Below, one piece after another: positions 24,201 through 34,469 of a stretch of 64,000 bases of DNA. The notes under the pieces are model-generated. The model made no database searches, was not told where the DNA came from, and was given only the letters and a program-made list of their open reading frames with translations. The DNA comes from Actinostola sp. cb2023 (Eukaryota > Cnidaria > Anthozoa > Actiniaria > Actinostolidae): contig JAUJYZ010000746.1 in assembly GCA_033675265.1 (NCBI GenBank), positions 62,001 to 126,000 of the forward strand, written 5' to 3'. Made by a program: the position numbers and the translations under genes. Numbering within the stretch: the stretch's first letter is position 1; the number at the start of each line of letters is the position of its first letter.

Positions 24201-24240
24201 TAGAGTCTCAAGTGGGGTACCTGCACTCGAAGGGTATTGA
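21203..24240 (+). CDS. TKL protein kinase fused to cysteine-peptidase-like domain and RecQ N-terminus
   Basis: Exon 21203-21449 (acceptor ACTATAG, donor GTAAGT) joins in frame to 21938 onward; a long single frame then runs to 24240. Residues are counted from 21985. The kinase domain is about 15-305, with VAVKEF (Lys), IHCDLKAANVF (HRD variant HCD, about 143), GDFGES (about 167) and TAPEVLRG; these resemble TKL kinases and all catalytic residues are present. A 200-residue domain follows with SNGCTFFSVALADWL (Cys, about 386) and FIIVDTHCIP (about 521), a Cys...Asp-x-His pattern like papain-fold deubiquitinating peptidases of the C76/OTU kind (tentative). After an acidic linker comes the RecQ start: FHPFQMKAIKA (about 685) and Walker A GTGSGKS (about 707). 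One continuous frame links all three. The frame then shifts near 24165. Coding upstream of 21203 is unknown. Confidence 0.8.
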
Positions 24241-25857
24241 TGCTGTAAAGTTGGGGCGATGTGCTGGCGATCTTTGCCGTGAAAATGAGAGCAGATTATT
24301 TGGCGGTACAGATGAGGTGTTACCACGTATGGCCTACATGACTCCTGAATATTTTGAAAAGATGGTGAGTTATTTCATAAACAACAAGGAAAAAATAAAA
24401 CTTATCGTGTTCGACGAAGTTCATGCATGATCGCAATTCGGCATTTCGATCATGCTACGATCTGATCAAAGAGATCAAGTCATTGTTTTTTGACATCCCA
24501 GTTATGGCTCTAACAGCCACTCTGAGTGAAGAATCTCTCAAAACCATATGCGGTTTTCTGAACAAACCAATAGTCATAAAGGGAACGGTCAATAGGAAGA
24601 ACATAAAGTTTAACATTCTAAAATATGAACACAAAAAGATGAAAGGTGAAAACTCTAAAATCGTATCGACACCCTGGTCGAAGCTGGCATCTGAGATACA
24701 GAAACAAATCATCGATGACCATGCTATTGTATATATGGATTTTAAAATCGAAGTCAAAGAAATGGCAGCAAGTTTGATCGAGACTGGCATAGATGATGCA
24801 ACTCCATTTTTTGGACAGGGTATGTCTCATTCCGAAAAATCTGAAACTGCGCAAAAGTTTCATGATAAGGAAATTCAAGTTCTGGTCGCAACGGAATCCT
24901 ATGAAGTAGGAACTCATAATCCCCATGTTCAATTGGTATTTCGTGTTGGTTGTATGAGGAATCTGAGTGTCCTTGTGCAAGAATTTGGCAGAGTACAAGG
25001 ACGATCAGCGATTAGGATACTGGACAAAACAGTGCACCGACGAAGAATCTAAGAAAATAATCCACAACTATTTCACTTGCTGGAAGTGGATTTACTCACT
25101 GTATACTGGTAGGTGTTTACGAGAGGGTGTACTCGATTATTTTGGAGAGACTCTCGATTCTCCTGAAATAGTTGCAAAAGGAGACTGCTGTACCTGCTGT
25201 GACGAGGAAGCTGAAAGAAATTGTAACATTCGTCCTTTAGCCCTTCTGTTAGCCAAAGCCTTAGAAGAATTAAAACAATGTTTGCAATTCAAGGATGGTG
25301 TCCCTGAAGCTAAAGTAATATCTTGGCTGAGGGGCTCTAAACAGGACTGGCTGGCCGGTGAAGAAATCCAAAGTATCATAGAGGAGTCTGAGACATATGG
25401 TAAAGGTCTAACGATGGACAGCAAGATGTATGACCAGCAAACGTGGGAGAGGATCCTCAGACAATGTATTCATCATGACATTATACAAATAAATTTCAAG
25501 TTTATAAGGGCTTCAAATTTTACAAGAACCTACAGGTTGTATTGTCTCACAAGCAACGGCCGAGAATTTATCGATAATCCTCGCAAAATATTAACTCTGA
25601 GTCCAATCATCAATCCCTTTGAAATCAAAGAGAATGCCAAACAGAGCACCAAGAAGCCTATCAGGAGGAAAAACAGAGGATGCCACATAATCCCAAAAAT
25701 CAAAGAGCTTTTGAGAAACAAAACGAATTGGACAACCATCACAAAGCGTGACGAATATGAATTTCCTGGTTTCGGTGACAATAGGCCATATGCACTAACG
25801 GGTCACGTGACCCAACTTTCTCAAATCAAGCAGCAGTGTCAAAATGAACTCCAGAAA
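24165..25857 (+). pseudogene. RecQ-like helicase, rest of the fusion gene (three frameshifts)
   Basis: Continues the helicase begun at 24010. Frame changes lie near 24165, 24425 and 24990-25050. Motifs: VISPTISLIESQV (Ia), LIVFDEVHA (II, DExH), MALTATLSEES (III), FFGQGMSH, VLVATESYEVGTHNPHVQLVFRVG (V-like) and QEFGRV (VI). The RecQ C-terminal zinc region follows (GDCCTCCDEEAERNC, near 25180), then a winged-helix-like segment and a C-terminal tail ending at 25857. Helicases of this type unwind DNA. The motif VI arginine finger region is damaged. Its last 78 coding bases lie in the left arm of the palindrome at 25780-26200. Confidence 0.8.
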
Positions 25858-26200
25858 TGAAAAGAGCAGCTCGATATTAGTAAGAAGGCGAAATTTCAGG
25901 TCATAACGTCTGACACAGGAGAAATGACATGAAATATAAAATCGAGTGTTTTCTAATAATTTGTTTGGAAAATGCATTGGATGGCATTTTTTGCCATCCA
26001 GCACATTTTTCCATACGAATCTTAATAAAATTTGCAATTTTATATTTCATGCCATTTCTGCTGTGTTAAACATTATAAGCTGAAATTTCGCCTTTTTACT
26101 AATATCGAGCTGCTCTTTTCATTTCTAGAGTTCATTTTGACACTGCTGCTTGATTTGAGAAAGTTGGGTCACGTGACCCGTTAGTGCATATGGCCTATTC
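25780..26200. repeat. 421-bp palindrome between helicase and transposase genes
   Basis: The sequence from AATAGGCCATATGCACTAAC (25780) reads back as GTTAGTGCATATGGCCTATT (ending 26200), with a centre near 25990 at GGCATTTTTTGCC. Each arm contains GGGTCACGTGACCC, itself a perfect palindrome. The left arm overlaps the helicase C-terminus, and the right arm contains the first start codon of the transposase frame. It may be a foldback MITE or an inverted duplication of the gene end. Confidence 0.85.
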
Positions 26201-28104
26201 GGAAAAGCTTTTTTATTGCTCTGATTATAAAAAAGAGTCATTCGCAGCGAGGCAAAGAGTACATTATATGTACGAAGACAATCAGTTGTCTAAACGTGGA
26301 ACTCAAACACAGCAACACGAAATCGCTATAGATGGCATTAAAACGAAGGTGAATGTACGAAGAAGGAGTTAAGGCATGTACTGCCTCAGAATGTGATTAT
26401 GTAGTATCAAATAGGCAAAAAAAGAATAAGTGTCCTAGACATAGCACTAACTATCCTCTTAAGGCCAGCGGGCATTGTCCAGCTAACCTGGTTTACATTT
26501 GGCCAGTAAATGACGACGGTAGGAGATGGGTTGGCATTACTGGACAAAAACATGATCATGAGCGCCCTGCTCCTCACAAACTCACTTGCAAGGTGAGAGA
26601 GGACATTAATAAAGCTGTTCAAGAAAATATCAGTTGTACGGCCAAAGACATTCAGAAAGGATATGGCATGACATACATGCCAGGTGAGGCATGTGCTGCA
26701 GCAAGTAACCTGGACCGTATTAGACGCCAACGCAAAATTGGCATTGAAGATTCATGTGTAGTGAACTCCCCTGAAGTAAGATCATTTGTCAGTATTATTG
26801 ACTTTGCACAAGTAAGGAAACAGGTAGAAAAACATCAGGGCGAATGCGATGAAGAAATTACCAAACGTGTTAACGACTTGGTTGGGGACTATAAAATGAA
26901 AGGTGTGGAATATATTTTTCCCCCATCACATAACCATGCATTCTTCATGGCACCATTTCAAGAAGAACAGCTCAGCAAAACCACTCATATTTTTGTAGAC
27001 ATTACGTATACTGGAAACTCTTCGTTTCCTTACCTACTGAACATGGTGACCTTTAACGAGGAATTATTGCAGTATCATGCTGTAGCTAGAGTTCTCTGTA
27101 ATAGACAAGATGGTAAATCATATGCAACTTCAATAAAAACAGTGTTCGATTACGTAACAAAGCGGCACCCTGATTTTCAGAATGGCAGAAATTTGAAGGA
27201 AATACTTGTAGATTTTGACGATGCCCAAGCAAATGGCTTCAGAGAGGCAATAGGAGAAGTCGTAGCCAATAAAATCTTAAGAGGGTGTAAAGTACACTGG
27301 ATGCGTTCCGTTCAAAGGGTCTCAAAAATGGTTTCGCAAAATAAGGAGGTAACCGATTTATTTGAGAAACTTGCAAGAAAGACCTGTACCCTGGACAGTA
27401 AAGAAGACGTTCTTTCCATTTTCAACATACTTTGTGGCCAAAAGTCCCTCAATAGTAATGATCACTACCTTGATGATATCCCTTTACGTCTCAAATGTAC
27501 GGATACTTCAAGCTGGAAAACGTTGACACACTGGGTCAAGTGGTGGACTAGGGAAAATCACTTGCGTATGTTCACCTCCGCCTTCACACAGATTGAAGAG
27601 CAGGAATGGAAGGATGGACCAGAAACTACAAATCCTGTGGAATCTATAAACCGTCAGTCCATCAAAGACAAGGGTGGTCATCTTCGGTCATTACTTGAAA
27701 ATATTTACAGAGAAGATACAAATTTTGCAGTCAAAATAACGGCTGCAAGATTGAATGTTTCAACGTCCTACAATGACAATACAACGGCTGGAAGACACCA
27801 TCGCAACTCTCTTCGGCAGCAAAGAAAAAGAAAGCGGCGATCAAGTTTTGGTGCAGATGATCAGGATACATGCCCTGTCAAAAGGAGGCATATAGAAAAA
27901 AAGGGAAAACAACTGTTGAGTACCCGCGTAAAAGTGGAATACGAAGTCCCAGAAGGAGATGATATCACATATTTAGGATGGTTTTCAAGAACAATAATTG
28001 CCTACAACAAAAACAGAGGGTACCTTGTTCATTTTGACAATCCAAAAGAGGAAGATGACTGGATAGAAGATATTAACAGCAAGGATGTCCAAATTTTAAC
28101 TTAA
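26184..28104 (+). CDS. MULE-family transposase with zinc-binding head and Tudor-like tail
   Basis: Two overlapping frames, 26184-26350 and 26353-28104, join with one apparent frameshift or very short intron near 26350. The second gives 583 residues. The N-terminus is a WRKY/FLYWCH-like zinc region (ACTASECDYVVS, KCPRH, GQKHDHERPAPH). MULE catalytic core: D in FVDITYTG (about 216), D in LVDFDDAQANGF (about 287), C-x2-H in CKVHWMRSVQRV, and E in NPVESINRQS (about 430). The C-terminus after a basic, arginine-rich linker (about 480-530) has a Tudor/chromo-barrel-like segment (YLGWFSRTIIAYNKNRGYLV, then EEDDWIEDI) that could read histone marks. It presumably mobilises the element bounded by 14113 and 30450. 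The main frame is intact. Confidence 0.82.
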
Positions 28105-28165
28105 CTTCTTAGTATTATTGATTATTATCGTTTTATGTATTTATGCATAAACATCCATCCAGAAA

Positions 28166-30280
28166 TTTAAAGCCACTGAACTTAGTGGCTGATTTTGTGA
28201 CACTGTCATTTCGTTTTAGAGAAATTTAAAGTGACTGAACTTAGCGGCTGATTTTGTGACACTGAATTCATTTTAGAGAAAAATAAAGCGACTGAGTTCA
28301 GTGGCTGATTTTGTGTCACACTCAACATTTTATTTTAGAGAAATTTAAAGCCACTGAACTTAGTGGCTGATTTTGTGACACTGTCAATTCATTTTAGAGA
28401 AATTTAAAGCCACTGAACTTAGCGGCTGATTTTGTGTCACTGTCAATTTATTTTAGAGAAATTTAAAGCCACTGAACTTAGCGGCTGATTTTGTGACACT
28501 GTCAATTCGTTTTAGAGAAATTTAAAGCCACTGAACTTAGCGGCTGACTTTGTGACACTGAATTCATTTTAGAGAAAAATAAAGCGACTGAGTTCAGTGG
28601 CTGATTTTGTGTCACACTCAACATTTTATTTTAGAGAAATTTAAAGCCACTGAACTTAGTGGCTGATTTTGTGACACTGTCAATTCCTTTTAGAGAAATT
28701 TAAAGCGACTGAACTTAGTGGCTGATTTTGTGACACTGAATTCATTTTAGAGAAAAATAAAGCGACTGAGTTCAGTGGCTGATTTTGTGTCACACTCAAC
28801 ATTGTATTTTAGAGAAATTTAAAGCCACTGAACTTAGCGGCTGATTTTGTGTCACACTCAACATTGTATTTTAGAGAAATTTAAAGCCACTGAACTTTAG
28901 TGGCTGATTTTGTGACACTGTCAATTCATTTTAGAGAAATTTAAAGCCACTGAACTTAGCGGCTGATTTTGTGACACTGTCAATTTATTTTAGAGAAATT
29001 TAAAGCCACTGAACTTAGCGGCTGATTTTGTGTCACACTCAACATTGTATTTTAGAGAAATTTAAAGCCACTGAACTTTAGTGGCTGATTTTGTGACACT
29101 GTCAATTCATTTTAGAGAAATTTAAAGCCACTGAACTTAGCGGCTGATTTTGTGACACTGTCAATTTATTTTAGAGAAATTTAAAGCCACTGAACTTAGC
29201 GGCTGATTTTGTGACACTGTCAATTCATTTTAGAGAAATTTAAAGCGACTGAACTTAGTGGCTGATTTTGTGACACTGTCAATTCGTTTTAGAGAAATTT
29301 TAAAGCGACTGAACTTAGTGGCTGATTTTGTGACACTGTCAATTCATTTTAGAGAAATTTAAAGCGACTGAACTTAGTGGCTGATTTTGTGACACTGTCA
29401 ATTCATTTTAGAGAAATTTAAAGCGACTGAACTTAGCGGCTGATTTTGTGACACTGTCAATTCGTTTTAGAGAAATTTAAAGCGACTGAACTTAGTGGCT
29501 GATTTTGTGACACTGTCAATTCATTTTAGAGAAATTTAAAGCGACTGAACTTAGTGGCTGATTTTGTGACACTGTCAATTCATTTTAGAGAAATTTAAAG
29601 CGACTGAACTTAGCGGCTGATTTTGTGACACTGTCAATTCATTTTAGAGAAATTTAAAGCGACTGAACTTAGTGGCTGATTTTGTGACACTGTCAATTCA
29701 TTTTAGAGAAATTTAAAGCGACTGAACTTAGCGGCTGATTTTGTGACACTGTCAATTCGTTTTAGAGAAATTTAAAGCGACTGAACTTAGTGGCTGATTT
29801 TGTGACACTGAATTCATTTTAGAGAAAAATAAAGCGACTGAGTTCAGTAGCTGATTTTGTGTCACACTCAACATTGTATTTTAGAGAAATTTAAAGCCAC
29901 TGAACTTAGTGGCTGATTTTGTGACACTGAATTCATTTTAGAGAAAAATAAAGCGACTGAATTCAGTGGCTGATTTTGTGTCACACTCAACATTGTATTT
30001 TAGAGAAATTTAAAGCCACTGAACTTAGTGGCTGATTTTGTGACACTGAATTCATTTTAGAGAAAAATAAAGCGACTGAATTCAGTGGCTGATTTTGTGT
30101 CACACTCAACATTGTATTTTAGAGAAATTTAAAGCCACTGAACTTAGTGGCTGATTTTGTGACACTGTCAATTCATTTTAGAGAAATTTAAAGCGACTGA
30201 ACTTAGTGGCTGATTTTGTGACACTGTGAATTCATTTTAGAGAAATTTAAAGCCACTGAGTTCAGTGGCTGATTTTCTTT
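28166..30280 (-). repeat. Right subterminal tandem array of the MULE
   Basis: About 35 copies of the same roughly 60-bp unit as at 14208-15115, in opposite orientation. Each has TTTAGAGAAATTTAAAG, AGCCACTGAACTTAGTGGCT (dyad with a 6-bp centre) and TGACACTGTCA (perfect dyad). Variants (CCACTGAA/CGACTGAA, GTCAATTC/GAATTC/CACTCAACATT) recur in blocks, which indicates expansion of multi-unit segments. This array is more than twice as long as the left one. Confidence 0.92.
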
Positions 30281-30288
30281 TGTAAAAC

Positions 30289-30427
30289 TACAATTATTTT
30301 CATAACAGACAAAGTTGCTCGCTTAATTTTTTTCTAAAACAGAACATTTGACATTCATACAATTATTTTCATAACAGACAAACTTGCTCGCTTAATTTTT
30401 TTCTAAAACAGAACATTTGACATTCAT
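30289..30427 (+). repeat. Two direct ~70-bp repeats at the MULE right end
   Basis: The segment starting ACAATTATTTTCATAACAG and ending ACATTTGACATTCAT occurs at 30289-30357 and again at 30358-30427, just inside the terminus. Its complement resembles the left end (TTAGAAAAAATTAGC near 14160). Confidence 0.85.
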
Positions 30428-30450
30428 ATTATGTCATTACATATACTCCC

Positions 30451-33177
30451 GGTTTTCTCCCGTACGAATGGCTTGATGACATTGCAAAACTCGACCATAC
30501 AGAACTTCCCCCACATGCTGCCTTCTTCTCTACCCTGAAAAACACCAACATAACGACTGACGAGTATGCCTCCTGCCAGCAAGTATGGAAAGATAAACAG
30601 ATGGTGAACTTCCGTGACTTCTTGATTTGGTATAACAACCTGGATGTGGAACCCTTTGTGATAGCGGTTGAAAAAATGATGACCTTTTGGCGTGAGAGAA
30701 AGATTGATATGTTTAAAGATGGTGTGTCCGTACCTGGATTGACGATGAAATACCTCTTCTCTTCCCTCCCCCGTCACACGTATTTTGCCTTGTTCGAAGA
30801 AAAGAACAAAGATTTGTACCACACTTTCAAAGAAAACAACACTGGGGGTCCATCGATAATATTCCATCGTTATCATGAAGCTGGCAAGACCAAGATCAGA
30901 GAAGTGGAAATGAGTGCTAAAGGAGAGGAAGCCAAAGAATGTAAGAAAATCCTTGGCTATGATGCTAATGCTTTATATCTTTGGGCCATCATGCAAGAGA
31001 TGCCAACAGGGAGCTACACTAGAAGAAGAGTGGAAACAAACTTCAAACCTGAAAGTTCACGAAGAATGGCAGATGAGTGGTGGGCTTGGGAAGAAAATGA
31101 ACGAAACATCCACATCAGACAACTAAACAACACGGAGAAGAGAATTGGAGATCGAAGACTACCAGTGGATGGGTTTCACAGTGAAAGTCGTACTGTTTTT
31201 CAGTTTCATGGTAAGCTAATCTATTCATTCATTCTACAATACATAGTCATTCATTCATTCATTCATTTTTTTTTTCATTCCTTCATTCATTCATTCATTA
31301 ACTCCTCCATCCATTCATTCTTTCATTCATCTATTCATTAATTCATCCATCCATCTTTTTTATTATTTTTTATTATTTTTATTTTATTTTAATTTTTTAT
31401 ATTTTTTATTGATTTTATTATTATTATTTTTTTTTTTATAATTCTCACCTTTTTTTTACTTGCTCTTTTAATTTTCTCACCGATAGGTTGCTATTGGCAT
31501 GGTCACCAATGTGAGTTGAATCGAGGAAAAGAAATGAACGCCACAAGAAAGAAACCCATGAGTGAACTGAGAGCGGAGACCGATGCCAACACGCAATACA
31601 TTCGCAGCCAGGGATATCAAGTAATTGAGATGAGAGAGTGCGACTGGAAAAGAATGAAGCAAACGATTCCTCTCCTTCAAAGCTTCCTGGACTCTGAATT
31701 CAGCCGTCCCTTAGATAGATGTTGGACCCTTACCCAGGAGCAGATTCTCCAAGCGGTGATCAACAACACTATCTTTGGTGTGGTTGAGTGTGACATTAGA
31801 AACCCGGAAACCTTGAGGGAGAAATTCAATGAGATGTGCCCCATCTTCAAGAACACAGAAATCAGCCGTGACGATATTGGAGAGTACATGCGGAAGTTTG
31901 CTGAGGAGAACGACATAATGCCGAGACCGCGTCGGAGTCTGATTGGGAGTTTGAAAGGAGAGAAGATCTTGTTGGCCACACCCCTCCTAAAATGGTACCT
32001 GGAGCATGGTCTTATTGTAACTAAAATCTATCAAGTCGTGGAATATACTCCTGAAACCTGCTTTGAATCCTTTGGAGAGGCGGTTTCCAACGCACGAAGA
32101 GCCGGTGATGTTGACCCCAGCAAGGCTATCATAGCTGACACTATGAAACTCGTAAGTCCACGATTGATTGTACCACAAATGTACTGACAAAATATTGAGT
32201 AATCGATCAAACACTCATATGGAGTATGGACTAAAAACATCATATTCCTAGTTCGTCAAAAAATGTATTGATCAATAATAGAAATATTGATACATATCCT
32301 TTATTTTCTCATAGGTTGGAAACTCTAGTTATGGTAAAACCATCACCAACCAATTGAAGCACCATAATGTTAAATTTTGTAGTGATACCGAAGTCTCGGC
32401 ATTGATAAACACTCCGTTTTTTCGTCAACTGGATTCCATTGACGAAGATACTTATGAGGTTCAGTCGGCGAAGAAACGGATCAACTTGAATCTACCGATT
32501 CAAGTGGGTTATTTTGTTTATCAGTACGCAAAACTTCGAATGCTACAATTTTATTATGACTTCCTGGATAAGTGACTTCCAATACTGTGAGATGGATACT
32601 GACAGGTAAAAAACTGAACTGAACTAGACTAAAACCGAGTAACAACCTAAACTAACATTAAATAAATAAACTATAGTTGTTTAATTTAAAAAAAAAAAAA
32701 ATTAATATTTTTTCTTTCTTGATAATCAACAGTGCTTACATCGCCATTTCTGCCGAAAGCTTTGAAGAAATCATCCGACCAGAGATAAGAGAAGAATTTG
32801 AGGCTGAAAAACACGACTGGCTTCCCCGTACAGACACAGCTGAACACCGGGCCTTCGATAAACGAACGCCTGGATTATTTAAGATAGAATTTGAAGGTCA
32901 GGGTATTATCGGGTTGTGTAGCAAAACCTACTACTGTTTTGGAAGAAAGGATAAGTTTAGTTGTAAGGGGATCAGGAAAAAGTGTAATGAGATTAATAAG
33001 GAAAAGTTCCTTAATGTTCTGTTGAATAGAGAAAGTGCCTCCGGGATCAATCGAGGGTTTCGCGTTGTGAATAACAGGATGCATACTGATGCGCAAGTTA
33101 GAAATGGGTTCAGCTATTTTTACCCCAAGAGAAAAGTCTTAGCCGATGGGATAACTACTATCCCTCTAGAGATATAA
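30451..33177 (+). pseudogene. Polinton A protein-primed DNA polymerase B, 3' half (four exons)
   Basis: Continues the gene cut by the MULE; the 9-bp target copy is 30451-30459. Exons: 30451-31210 (donor GTAAGC), 31487-32151, 32315-32605 and 32733-33177 (stop). Motifs: PYEW just after the insertion, ILGYDANALYLWAIM (motif A, near 30955), VGNSSYGKT (motif B, at the start of the exon at 32315), and MDTD|SAY (motif C) split exactly by the last intron. A small deletion with frame change and stop near 32570 breaks the palm between motifs B and C. All catalytic motifs are recognisable but the gene is dead. An AATAAA lies near 33351. Confidence 0.88.
31211..31486 (+). repeat. Polymerase intron with ATTC repeats
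   Basis: This intron starts GTAAGC and ends CCGATAG. It contains (ATTC)n near 31241-31345 followed by T/A-rich sequence. Like two 5' introns of this gene it is dominated by pyrimidine-rich simple repeats. Confidence 0.8.
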
Positions 33178-33450
33178 GCTGAAAATTATTCAAAGCTAAA
33201 TTAAACTTTTGTAAATAACCTTGTGATACTCTTGAATGAATTTTTTGTATATACTTGTAAATAGGTACTCTAGATCTATATCTCAACTGATGAAGGGTAA
33301 AAAAATAATGTACATTGATTAGGATATTCATTTCATTCTTTTGACATGCTCAATAAACATGTGTAAACCCTTAAACACTGATTGGTTGATTTTATCCGAG
33401 TTGTATAGTATATAAAGTGCGCACAAAACCCTTTCCATTCATTTAGCACT
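33178..33450 (+). promoter_or_regulatory. Intergenic region with TATA/initiator promoter of the ATPase gene
   Basis: TATATAAAG at 33409-33417 is followed about 24 bp later by TCCATTCATTT (33434-33444), and the ATG is at 33451. The same arrangement occurs before the next gene (TATAAATAC at 34087, TCCATTCATTT at 34112, ATG at 34127), which suggests a shared late-promoter design. Confidence 0.6.
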
Positions 33451-34091
33451 ATGGATCCGAGGTTGAAACATCCTTTTGGTGCGGTCATGGCCGGTCCGAC
33501 CTGTTCCGGGAAAACGTATTTATTGAGAAAAATCTTAGAGCGAGGGGAAGAAATGATTGAAGGCGCGCCGCAAAACATACTTTGGTGTCACGGTATGCAT
33601 CAACCAGCACACAATGAAATGATTGAAACAATACCAAACCTTACGTTTCTGGAGGGTTTGCCGAGTGATCTAGAGTCACGAATTGATCCTACGATAAGAA
33701 ATATGGTGGTCATTGACGATTTGATGAACGAACTGAGCAATGATAAGCGTTTGACGAATATTTTTACAAAGGTTGTCATCATTTGAACTTATCGTGCGTT
33801 TTTATACTTCAAAACATGTTTTGTCAGGGTAAAGAATTGCAAAACGTTTCTCTCAACGCCCATTATCTATTGATTTTCAAATCGCCGCGCGATAGCAGTC
33901 AAATCACGCATTTAGCCAAACAAATGTATCCTGGTCATGTTAAGTTTATGCAAGAGGCCTTTAATGATGCGACCGCAAAGCCTTATGGGTATTTACTCTG
34001 TGATCTGAAACCTGATACTCCAGAAGAGTTTCGACTGAGAACCAATCTATTCCCTGAAGAGAAACAATACGCTTACGTCAGAAAGGTATAA
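33451..34091 (+). pseudogene. Polinton A DNA-packaging ATPase (FtsK/A32-like), frameshifted
   Basis: Genome-packaging ATPase of the FtsK-HerA/A32 type, which would pump DNA into capsids. The N-terminal piece (33451-33775) holds Walker A GPTCSGKT (about residues 15-22) and Walker B MVVIDDLM (about 88-95). The C-terminal piece (about 33783-34091, next frame) has LSCVFILQNMFCQGKEL and SLNAHYLLIFKSPRDSSQI, conserved in the family. The frame changes near 33775, so no full protein is made. The stop codon TAA lies inside the TATA box of the next gene. Confidence 0.85.
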
Positions 34092-34126
34092 ATACAGAAG
34101 CCAAGCTGACATCCATTCATTTGACC

Positions 34127-34454
34127 ATGAGTCGCCGTGCGAAGAAGAACTATCACCATCTTAAAGTCCTGGCTAGCAGCAATCCTCAACAGGTCAAAAC
34201 CATAATTAAGACTGCGGACGATTCTTTGATTCATACTCTCTGCGAGTGCACTTACAACCTGTTGAATTCAAACCTTCCCATCAGTAAGAAACAAAAGAAG
34301 AAACTACATCCCTATAAAAAAACATCTGATCCAATTAGCTAGTAAGCAGGTGACTTTTCCAAAGAAACGCCAAGTTCTTGTGCAAAAAGGAGGAAATTTT
34401 CTTTCGATTCTATTACCACCAGCGATCGCACTCTTGGAACAGTTTTTAAAATGA
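34127..34454 (+). pseudogene. Small basic Polinton protein with hydrophobic tail (frameshifted)
   Basis: Begins MSRRAKKNYHHLKVLA; the body has LIHTLCECTYNLLNS, typical of the small conserved gene that follows the ATPase in many Polintons. A frame change in the A-run at 34315-34322 separates the C-terminus, which reads LVQKGGNFLSILLPPAIALL, a hydrophobic helix that could be membrane-active. The role is unknown; position suggests a virion protein. The ATG at 34127 is preferred over an upstream alternative because of the promoter motif just before it. Its TGA overlaps an ATG (ATGA, 34451-34454) that may start the next gene. Confidence 0.65.
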
Positions 34455-34469
34455 ATCACGCCAAAAAAA

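Larger units (their letters stand above)
14113..30450 (+). mobile_element. 16.3-kb MULE-type DNA transposon with repeat-array ends
   Basis: A complete large DNA transposon inserted in the Polinton A polymerase gene. Evidence: a 9-bp target duplication (GGTTTTCTC), the usual size for MULEs. Termini are inverted (left GGGGAGTTTG, right the complement of GGGAGTATATG, followed by similar TTAGAAAAAA-type blocks and GAAAATCAGCC). Subterminal arrays of a roughly 60-bp unit face each other at the two ends, and a MULE-type transposase lies within. Cargo on the same strand: a matrin-type zinc-finger gene, a kinase/peptidase-like/RecQ gene and the transposase. A 3.3-kb LINE and a ~550-bp MITE inserted later, so the original element was near 12.5 kb. 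The RecQ gene has frameshifts, so this copy is partly decayed. Confidence 0.88.

Noticed and set aside
28166..30280. Regular ~60-bp repeats as a possible CRISPR array
   Set aside because: Units are contiguous variants with no unique spacers, in a eukaryotic transposon end, and mirrored at the other end.
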